Assembly: GCA_021636625.1 (NCBI GenBank) | Contig: JAJWLX010000022.1 | Coordinates: forward strand, 1 to 47,516 | DNA: 47,516 nucleotides | Reading direction: 5' to 3' | Origin: Prevotella sp. | Lineage (GTDB): Bacteria; Bacteroidota; Bacteroidia; Bacteroidales; Bacteroidaceae | Position numbers and translations under genes: made by a program | Shown here: in pieces, positions 41,389-47,516 of the stretch | How positions within the stretch are numbered: the stretch's first letter is position 1 | Layout of the letters: every line of letters starts with the position of its first letter | The notes under the pieces: generated by a model | The model's input: the letters and a program-made list of their open reading frames with translations, nothing else | Database searches by the model: none | Told to the model about the DNA's origin: nothing

Positions 41389-43862
41389 TTCTTTTCTTTT
41401 TTGTCATTTTCTGGAATGGTGAAGTCGATAGGGTGCTTTACCTTCTCGTCGGTGAGGGCAAACTCCCAGACATCTGCTACATCTTCTACATAATGGAACT
41501 CTACGCCCTTGAGGTATTTCTCTGGAATGTCGAGGATGTTCTTCTTGTTTTCCTTGCAGATCACGATGTCGGTAATGCCGGCACGCTTGGCTGCCAGGAT
41601 CTTCTCCTTGATGCCTCCCACTGGGAGCACCTTGCCGCGAAGAGTAATCTCGCCGGTCATGGCTATGTTCTTGCGAACCTTGCGCTGGGTGATGGCCGAA
41701 GCGATGCTGGTGGCAATGGTAATACCTGCCGAAGGACCGTCCTTTGGTGTTGCACCTTCCGGTACATGGATGTGGATGTTCCAATTTTCAAAGATGCGGT
41801 AATCCACGCCCAGCAGGTCGATATGCGCCTTGATGTATTCCAGGGCGATGACTGCCGATTCCTTCATCACGTCTCCCAGATTACCGGTCAGGGTAAGCTT
41901 GCCCTGTCGTCCCTTGCTCAGAGAGGTTTCGATAAAGAGAATCTCGCCGCCCACAGAGGTCCATGCAAGTCCTGTTACTACTCCGGCATAATCGTTGCCC
42001 TGATAGATGTCGCGGGTGAACGGGGCTGTACCGAGAATCTCCTTCAGGTCTGATGCGGTGATGGATGGCTTCTCCAATTCCTTGGAATAGGCGAGCTTGT
42101 AGGCAATCTTGCGCAATCCTTTGTTGATTTGCTTCTTGAGCTGGCGCACACCGCTTTCTCGGGTGTAGTGCTCGATGATGCCCTCAATGGCTGCCTTGTT
42201 GAAGCTTACCTTCGGGGTGAACTTGTCGAGACCTGTATTCTCCAATTCCTTCGGAATCAGGTGGCGCTTGGCAATCTCTATCTTCTCCTCCGTAATGTAG
42301 CCGCCTACTTCGATGAGCTCCATTCGGTCGAGCAAAGGACGTGGGATTGAGCTGATGTCATTGGCGGTTGCGATGAAGAGAACCTTAGAGAGATCGTAAT
42401 CCACATCCAGGTAATTGTCGTGGAAGGTGTTGTTCTGCTCTGGGTCGAGTACTTCAAGCAAGGCTGATGCTGGATCACCCTGGTGGTTGTTAGCTGAAAC
42501 CTTGTCTATCTCGTCGAGGATGAAGACAGGGTTGCTGCTGCCTGCCTTGAGGATGTTCTTGACAATGCGGCCAGGCATGGCTCCGATATAAGTGCGGCGG
42601 TGACCACGAATCTCGGCTTCATCGTGCAGACCTCCCAGAGACATTCTCACGTATTTGCGCTTCATGGCCTTGGCTATGCTCTTGCCCAGACTGGTCTTGC
42701 CGACTCCCGGAGGACCATAGAGACAGAGAATCGGACTCTGCATTCCGCCCTTCAGCGATCTTACGGCAAGATATTCCAGGATGCGCTCCTTTACTTTCTC
42801 CATGCCGTAGTGATCCTGGTTGAGAATCTTCTGGGCATGAGACAGGCTGAGGTCATCCTCGGTGTATTCGCCCCAAGGCAAATCTACCAGCGTCTGCAGA
42901 TAGTTGAGCTGGATAGGGTAGTCTGGGCTCTGTGGATGGATGTTGTCGAGTTTACTCAACTCCTTCTGGAAAACCTTCTGGGTAGCCTCGTTCCATTTCT
43001 TGGTCTTGGCCTTTTCGAGCAGTTCCTTCTTTTCCGGACTGCTTTCGCCTTCGCCCAGCTCTTCCTTGATGTTCTTGATCTGCTGCTTCAGGTAATATTC
43101 CTTCTGCTGTTCGTCGAGATCAAACTGAGTCTTGTTTCTGATTTCATTTTGCAGGTAGAGCAGTTTCTGCTCCTTGTGCAAGGCCTTGAGCGCCTCTATC
43201 AGTCGTTCCGACAGCTTCTCCTGTTCCAGCATCTTGATCTTGTCTTCTGCCGTAAAAGGAAGGGAGGTGCAGATGAAGTTGCATTTCACGAAGCGATTGG
43301 TAATCTCATTGATTGCATAGACAGCCTCGTTGGGAATGTTCTCATTGTACTGAATGAATTTGATAGATTCCTCGAAGAATGTTTGGGTCAATGCCTTGAA
43401 CATAGGGTCCTTGGCTTCCTTTTCGGTAGGCCAGGTCTCTGGCAGACTTTCCACATCGGCAAGGTAGAATGGATCCTTATCTACAATCTGCTTCATCTTG
43501 CATCTGCCTAAACCCTGCACGATGATGGTCTTCTGATGTTCTTCATTTGGCATATTGATGACTCTCATCAACTTGGCAAATGTTCCGGTTTCGTACAAGT
43601 CTTCCTGGTTAGGTGAGTCTGTGTCCGCATGCTTCTGGCAAAAGATGCAGAATACTGTTTCTGGATTTTGCTCCAGCATGTTTGCCAACTCCTTGCTCTC
43701 CGCCCTGCCTATCAGGATCGGGGTAAGCACGGATGGAAATACTACCAGGTCGCGAGTGCAGAGGGTAGGATAGATTCCTGCCTCCCTTTCTTGTATCAAT
43801 ACGGATGCATCGCCCTCAAAGTCGGCTATCATCTGGATTTGTGTATTTGAATTTCTGTTCAT
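41385..43862 (-). CDS. lon: ATP-dependent protease Lon
   Basis: The 825-residue protease degrades misfolded and regulatory proteins in the cytoplasm. An N-terminal LON substrate domain (about 30-240) is followed by a helical linker, then the AAA module with YGPPGVGKTS and ILDEIDKVSANN. The S16 protease domain has the Ser-Lys dyad in DGPSAG (Ser711) and GGIKEKILAA (Lys754). The start MNRNSNTQ at 43862 is preceded by a tandemly duplicated leader of about 48 bp that includes a copy of the start region with the ATG mutated to AGG. Its stop overlaps the tgt start. Confidence 0.95.
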   Translation of the reverse strand: MNRNSNTQIQMIADFEGDASVLIQEREAGIYPTLCTRDLVVFPSVLTPILIGRAESKELANMLEQNPETVFCIFCQKHADTDSPNQEDLYETGTFAKLMRVINMPNEEHQKTIIVQGLGRCKMKQIVDKDPFYLADVESLPETWPTEKEAKDPMFKALTQTFFEESIKFIQYNENIPNEAVYAINEITNRFVKCNFICTSLPFTAEDKIKMLEQEKLSERLIEALKALHKEQKLLYLQNEIRNKTQFDLDEQQKEYYLKQQIKNIKEELGEGESSPEKKELLEKAKTKKWNEATQKVFQKELSKLDNIHPQSPDYPIQLNYLQTLVDLPWGEYTEDDLSLSHAQKILNQDHYGMEKVKERILEYLAVRSLKGGMQSPILCLYGPPGVGKTSLGKSIAKAMKRKYVRMSLGGLHDEAEIRGHRRTYIGAMPGRIVKNILKAGSSNPVFILDEIDKVSANNHQGDPASALLEVLDPEQNNTFHDNYLDVDYDLSKVLFIATANDISSIPRPLLDRMELIEVGGYITEEKIEIAKRHLIPKELENTGLDKFTPKVSFNKAAIEGIIEHYTRESGVRQLKKQINKGLRKIAYKLAYSKELEKPSITASDLKEILGTAPFTRDIYQGNDYAGVVTGLAWTSVGGEILFIETSLSKGRQGKLTLTGNLGDVMKESAVIALEYIKAHIDLLGVDYRIFENWNIHIHVPEGATPKDGPSAGITIATSIASAITQRKVRKNIAMTGEITLRGKVLPVGGIKEKILAAKRAGITDIVICKENKKNILDIPEKYLKGVEFHYVEDVADVWEFALTDEKVKHPIDFTIPENDKKEKK

Positions 43863-43945
43863 ATTCTATTTGATAAACACTTTTTGGGGTGTATATGAAT
43901 TTCTGTTCCTGTTTTATTTTGATAAACACTTTTTGGAGTGCATAT
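43849..43945. repeat. Tandem 48-49 bp duplication at the lon start
   Basis: GAATTTCTGTTC at 43849 recurs at 43897, and GATAAACACTTTTTGG at 43872 recurs at 43921. The first copy contains the lon start codon. The second is in the leader. Confidence 0.8.
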
Positions 43946-43970
43946 TCTCTTGAATATATATTTATAGGGT

Positions 43971-43979
43971 GCAAAGTTA
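43971..43979 (-). promoter_or_regulatory. -7 box of the lon promoter
   Basis: Minus-strand TAACTTTGC about 110 nt upstream of lon. No clear -33 box. The leader covers the duplicated segment. Confidence 0.6.
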
Positions 43980-44106
43980 ATGAATTTTGCCGAGAATCCC
44001 ATCGTTTTTTCCGAAAATCACCTCTTTATTATATATTATTATTAATATAGGCAAGAAGACTGTAATAAAATGCTGATTTTTGCGTTACTATCTTAAAAGT
44101 AAAACT

Positions 44107-44802
44107 ATGACAGGATTTAAATTCAAACAATTTGAGATTCATCAGAATCGTTGCGCCATGAAGGTGGGAACGGATGGCGTGCTGCTGGGAGCGTGGGCAC
44201 CTGGCGGTAAACGCATTTTGGATATCGGGTCGGGAACCGGACTCATTTCGCTGATGATGGCGCAGCGCTTCCCTGAGGCGCAGGTGCTGGGTATTGATAT
44301 GGATGGAGAGGCTTGTGAGGAGGCTGCTGAGAATGTGGCTGCAAGTCCTTTTGCCGATCGTGTCGAAATAGAATGCTGCCGATTGCAGGATTATCATTCT
44401 GCGGAGTCTTTTGATGCAATCGTAAGCAATCCTCCTTTTTTCTTGAATAGCCTAAAAAATCCAGACAGTAAACGTACGATGGCCCGCCATACGGATAGCT
44501 TGCCTTTCAGAGATCTTTTCAGGGGAGCAAAAATGCTGCTGAGTGATGATGGAGTTTTTTCAGTGATAGTTCCTTCTGAGGTTCTTGAGGTGGTTGTGTC
44601 GGAAGCTTGTATGCTAGGATTTTATCTTGTCAGGCAGTGTGGCGTTAAGACAGTGGAGCGCAAACAGCCTAAACGCTATCTTCTGTCGTTCGCAAAGCAT
44701 CGGTATAATGGTATGGAAAATACTATAAAAACAATGACCGATTCCGAGGGGAACCGGTCAGAATGGTATGCGAAAATTACAGAAGAATTTTATATCAGGT
44801 AG
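44107..44802 (+). CDS. trmN6: tRNA1(Val) A37 N6-methyltransferase
   Basis: The 231-residue Rossmann methyltransferase has the SAM loop LDIGSGTGLISLM (about 38-50) and the N6-adenine methyltransferase motif NPPFF (108-112), with the YfiC-type pattern FKQFEIHQNRCAMKVGTDGV in front. It probably methylates A37 of tRNA-Val. The frame extends to a TTG at 44080, but the ATG at 44107 gives the family's short N-terminus (MTGFKFKQF) and is preferred. It is convergent with the lipid kinase gene, with only 3 nt between stops. Confidence 0.88.
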   Translation: MTGFKFKQFEIHQNRCAMKVGTDGVLLGAWAPGGKRILDIGSGTGLISLMMAQRFPEAQVLGIDMDGEACEEAAENVAASPFADRVEIECCRLQDYHSAESFDAIVSNPPFFLNSLKNPDSKRTMARHTDSLPFRDLFRGAKMLLSDDGVFSVIVPSEVLEVVVSEACMLGFYLVRQCGVKTVERKQPKRYLLSFAKHRYNGMENTIKTMTDSEGNRSEWYAKITEEFYIR

Positions 44803-44805
44803 GGG

Positions 44806-45846
44806 CTAGAGATTCAGCTTTCTCTGTACGAGCTTGCTGATGGCTCCTACTCGCTTGCTTTGGCGCTGGATGTCTTTGTGAATGTCATCGCGCACTATAT
44901 TTATGTCATTGAAGAAATCGGCAAAGGCCGATTGAATGATGTTCGGCTTGCGTACACTCTTGTCTGCAAACGGATTTACAATCATCTTGATGCCTTTTTC
45001 TTCCATGTGCACATCTATGTCGGCGCCAGTCATCACTGGGTCGCCGTCATAATGGATGACACCCGGCTTGCTGCGGGTGATGTGGAGCTTCTTGCACCGG
45101 AAAGACTTGATCTTCGAGTTTTTGTCGAGGGTCTTGTTGAACATGTCGAAACTAACCTGTGAAGCTTCGATGACATCAAACGGTTCCATGATGACCACAT
45201 CCATCAATCCATCGCTCATAGATGCCTGTGGGGCAATATAGGCGTTGTTGCCGTATTGGGAAGCGTTGGCACATGAGATGAGAAACGCTTTATATTGTTT
45301 TGTTCCAGTCTCATCCTCCAGAGTATATGTTTCAGGCTCATATTTCAAGCCTTCTCTCAGAATGTTTTCTGCATAGCTGATCGGCCCACGCTTTCCGCTT
45401 TCTGCAAACTTCATGCTGACAAAGGCATCGAAGCCCATTCCGCAAGTGCAGAAGAATGGGTATTCGTTGATGACTCCGTAGTCAAGGTCGTGTATTTTGC
45501 ATGCGTTGATGATCTCAATGCTTTTCTTTAGGTTCATTGGCAACAGCAGGTGGCGCGCCAGGCCGTTTCCTGAGCCGCAAGGCAGAATACCTAATGCAGA
45601 GTCGGAATGGACGAGGGAACGGGCCACCTCGTTCACGGTACCATCGCCACCTACAGCAACCACAATGTCTGCATGGTTGTCTCTGGCTTCGGCTGCCAGT
45701 TCTGAGGCGTGTCCTGGTCTTTCAGTCATTTTTATCTCGTACTCGAACTGCTCCTTGTCCAAAGTAGAATCTATCAAACTGGGAACCGCTGCTTTGCTGC
45801 TGGTTCCAGAAATCGGGTTCATGATGAAAACTATCTTTTTTTTCAT
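44806..45846 (-). CDS. Diacylglycerol kinase-family lipid kinase (YegS/BmrU type)
   Basis: The 346-residue protein has the DAGK catalytic domain: NPISGTSSK (10-18), VAVGGDGTVNEV (64-75) with GGDGT at 66-70, LPCGSGNGLARHL (88-100), and the C-terminal beta domain with HYDGDPV. The family phosphorylates diacylglycerol, phosphatidylglycerol or sphingoid lipids. Divergent to it, with both promoters in a 190-bp gap, is serine palmitoyltransferase. A kinase for sphingolipid intermediates is therefore a reasonable but unproven guess. Confidence 0.9.
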   Translation of the reverse strand: MKKKIVFIMNPISGTSSKAAVPSLIDSTLDKEQFEYEIKMTERPGHASELAAEARDNHADIVVAVGGDGTVNEVARSLVHSDSALGILPCGSGNGLARHLLLPMNLKKSIEIINACKIHDLDYGVINEYPFFCTCGMGFDAFVSMKFAESGKRGPISYAENILREGLKYEPETYTLEDETGTKQYKAFLISCANASQYGNNAYIAPQASMSDGLMDVVIMEPFDVIEASQVSFDMFNKTLDKNSKIKSFRCKKLHITRSKPGVIHYDGDPVMTGADIDVHMEEKGIKMIVNPFADKSVRKPNIIQSAFADFFNDINIVRDDIHKDIQRQSKRVGAISKLVQRKLNL

Positions 45847-45875
45847 ATCTTAGTCAAGAAATTGTTTTTTAAATT

Positions 45876-45907
45876 GCAAAAGTAATAAAAATCCCTAAAA
45901 TGGCAAG
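45876..45907 (-). promoter_or_regulatory. Promoter of the lipid kinase gene
   Basis: Minus-strand TACTTTTGC (45876-45884) with CTTG (plus CAAG 45904-45907) 19 bp upstream. Confidence 0.7.
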
Positions 45908-45977
45908 AAATATCTACTAAAAAAAGCATAAAAGTAAACTTTCTTAGGAAAAAAGCGGTTTTATTAATCTTTTTTTG

Positions 45978-45986
45978 TATCTTTGC
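45978..45986 (+). promoter_or_regulatory. -7 box of the serine palmitoyltransferase promoter
   Basis: TATCTTTGC, about 50 nt ahead of the gene. No good -33 match. Confidence 0.7.
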
Positions 45987-46037
45987 AGCCTGAAACTAGA
46001 AAATAAATTAAAATAGAAATAAAGTACACCTATTATA

Positions 46038-47231
46038 ATGGGACAATTACAAGAAAGATACAAGAATTATCGTGTACCTCAGAAGTATATGGAAGCCGGT
46101 GTGTATCCATACTTCCGTGAGATCACAAGTAAGCAGATGACAGAGGTAACTGACATCGATGGTCACAAGATCCTGATGTTCGGTTCTAATGCTTACCAGG
46201 GTTTGACTAATGATCAGCGAGTTATCGATGCAGCTAAGGCTGCTCTTGACAAGTACGGCTCAGGCTGTGCTGGTAGCCGCTTCCTCAATGGTACACTCGA
46301 TTTGCATGTGCAGCTCGAAAAAGAGCTTGCTGAGTTTATGGGCAAGGATGAGACATTGTGCTTCTCTACTGGTTTCTCTGTAAACCAGGGCGTGTTGGCA
46401 TGTGTTGTAGGCCGCGGTGATTATATCATCTGTGACGACCGTGATCATGCCAGTATCGTAGATGGCCGTCGTCTTTCATTCGCTACCCAGCTTCACTACA
46501 AGCACAACGATATGGAAGATTTGGAGCGCGTGCTCTCTAAGCTTCCTGAGGATGCAGTCAAGCTCATCGTTGTGGATGGCGTGTTCTCTATGGAGGGCGA
46601 TTTGGCTAACTTGCCAGAAATCGTGAAGTTGAAGCATAAGTACAACTGCTCTATCATGGTAGATGAGGCTCATGGCCTTGGCGTGTTTGGTAAGCAGGGA
46701 CGTGGTGTCTGCGATCATTTCGGCTTGACAGATGAGGTGGACCTTATCATGGGTACCTTCTCTAAGAGTCTGGCATCTATCGGTGGTTTCATCGCATCAG
46801 ATAAGGATACTATCAATTTCCTCCGTCACAACTGCCGTACTTACATCTTCAGTGCATCCAACACTCCAGCAGCTACAGCAGCAGCGCTTGAGGCACTCCA
46901 CATCATTCAGAATGAGCCAGAGCGTTTTGAGAATCTGTGGGATGTTACCAACTATGCTTTGAAGCGTTTCCGTGAGGAGGGTTTCGAGATTGGTGAGACT
47001 GAGAGTCCTATCATTCCTCTCTACGTTCGTGATGCAGAGAAGACATTCGTTGTTACCAAGCTGGCTTATGATGCAGGTGTGTTCATCAATCCTGTTATCC
47101 CACCAGCATGTGCTCCTCAGGACACATTGGTGCGTTTTGCTCTTATGGCTACTCATACAAGAGAGCAGGTAGAGAAGGCTGTTGAGATCTTGAAGAAGAT
47201 TTTCGTAGAGGAAGGCATCATCAAGGCGTAA
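46038..47231 (+). CDS. spt: Serine palmitoyltransferase (sphingolipid synthesis)
   Basis: The 397-residue alpha-oxoamine synthase condenses serine with an acyl-CoA to start sphingolipid synthesis in Bacteroidales. It has GSNAYQGLTND, YGSGCAGSRFLNGTLDLHVQ (about 73-92), VDEAHGLGVFG and GTFSKSLASIGGF with Lys243 as the PLP lysine. The ending PPACAPQDTLVR is typical. The sequence matches Bacteroides Spt more closely than BioF/Kbl by the FREI, NAYQGL and IDGHKILMFGSN wording. It is divergent from a lipid kinase gene and followed by a terminator. Confidence 0.92.
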   Translation: MGQLQERYKNYRVPQKYMEAGVYPYFREITSKQMTEVTDIDGHKILMFGSNAYQGLTNDQRVIDAAKAALDKYGSGCAGSRFLNGTLDLHVQLEKELAEFMGKDETLCFSTGFSVNQGVLACVVGRGDYIICDDRDHASIVDGRRLSFATQLHYKHNDMEDLERVLSKLPEDAVKLIVVDGVFSMEGDLANLPEIVKLKHKYNCSIMVDEAHGLGVFGKQGRGVCDHFGLTDEVDLIMGTFSKSLASIGGFIASDKDTINFLRHNCRTYIFSASNTPAATAAALEALHIIQNEPERFENLWDVTNYALKRFREEGFEIGETESPIIPLYVRDAEKTFVVTKLAYDAGVFINPVIPPACAPQDTLVRFALMATHTREQVEKAVEILKKIFVEEGIIKA

Positions 47232-47287
47232 TAGCAAAACAATGCGGTTGCTGAAAAATCATCAATCGCCATATATAATTAAGGTAT

Positions 47288-47324
47288 AAAGGGGTAATTT
47301 CTTCGGAAGTTGCCCCTTTTTTAG
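47288..47324 (+). terminator. Terminator of the serine palmitoyltransferase gene
   Basis: GGGGTAATTTC, TTCG tetraloop, GAAGTTGCCCC, then TTTTTT. Confidence 0.9.
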
Positions 47325-47373
47325 GAAAAAACGGAATAAATGCATATTTTTACAAAAAAAAGTTGCTGGAAAA

Positions 47374-47406
47374 TTTGGTGGAATAAGAAAAATGTTGTAC
47401 CTTTGC
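47374..47406 (+). promoter_or_regulatory. Promoter of the tRNA-Pro gene
   Basis: TTTG (47374-47377), 20 bp, TACCTTTGC (47398-47406). The tRNA starts about 58 nt downstream. Confidence 0.8.
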
Positions 47407-47464
47407 ACCCGCAATTCAGAAATGATGCTTACTGCAAAGAAGTAATTTCATTGTGAGAAGAAAG

Positions 47465-47516
47465 CGGGGTGTAGCGCAGCCCGGTAGCGCTCCTGTTTTG
47501 GGAACAGGTGGTCGCA
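47465..47516 (+). tRNA. tRNA-Pro (anticodon UGG), cut by the right edge
   Basis: The first 52 bases fold as CGGGGTG acceptor arm, a D arm with GCGCAGCCCGGTAGCGC, and an anticodon stem CCTGT/ACAGG around the loop TTTGGGA. The anticodon is TGG at 47499-47501, reading proline CCA. The variable loop begins at GTGGTCG. The T arm and 3' end lie outside the window. Confidence 0.93.

Noticed and set aside
43863..44106. Small RNA between lon and trmN6
   Set aside because: Explained by the lon leader duplication and promoter. No independent promoter and terminator pair.

Overview
The window looks like chromosomal DNA of a gut or oral Bacteroidales bacterium of the Prevotella/Segatella (S. copri-like) group. 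The support is: the short primary sigma factor without region 1.1; about sixteen copies of the Bacteroidetes promoter (TTTG, about 19-20 bp, TAnnTTTGC) at the right distance from genes; a GldB-like lipoprotein; a Bacteroidales-type serine palmitoyltransferase; HU-like and VirE-family proteins; and SusD-free housekeeping blocks typical of this group. The species is an inference and no database was searched.

Layout. 1-0.85 kb: a truncated fimbrillin-like frame runs abruptly into a decayed Pif1/RecD-like helicase fragment. 0.95-3.5 kb: two PLP enzymes of sulfur amino acid metabolism (MalY/PatB and MetY/MetC families), separated by a REP-like palindromic repeat. 3.9-8.4 kb: a large secreted S9 peptidase, an MFS exporter and a small lipoprotein, then two more REP-like copies. 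8.8-13.4 kb: a run of mtaB, a TIGR01212 radical SAM gene, a family 2 glycosyltransferase and a DUF4861 gene. 13.6-16.7 kb: a GldB-like lipoprotein and a DPP IV peptidase. 16.9-23.4 kb: a Lys-rich exported protein, rpoD, htrA/degQ, RNase P RNA, a small membrane protein, a YkvA protein and gdhA.

23.6-29.7 kb is the accessory part. It holds an HU-like/HTH protein, a convergent VirE-family ATPase, a 320-bp intergenic array with a 22-bp period that contains a perfect 40-bp palindrome, an AAA/PD-(D/E)XK protein, a small coiled-coil ORF with a 4 x 21-bp array upstream, and a YhcG-type nuclease whose gene carries two near-perfect palindromes. This is the best candidate for an undescribed replication, nuclease or regulatory module.

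29.7-47.5 kb is core genome again: a dicarboxylate/glutamate symporter, an HD hydrolase, a TauE permease interrupted by an in-frame amber codon, bcp, hrpB, a ComEC core, a DEAD-box RNA helicase, lptF/G, tgt, lon (tgt and lon overlap by 4 bp), trmN6, a lipid kinase divergent from serine palmitoyltransferase, and the first two thirds of a tRNA-Pro(UGG) that runs off the right edge. Convergent gene pairs are mostly separated by clear bidirectional hairpin terminators.
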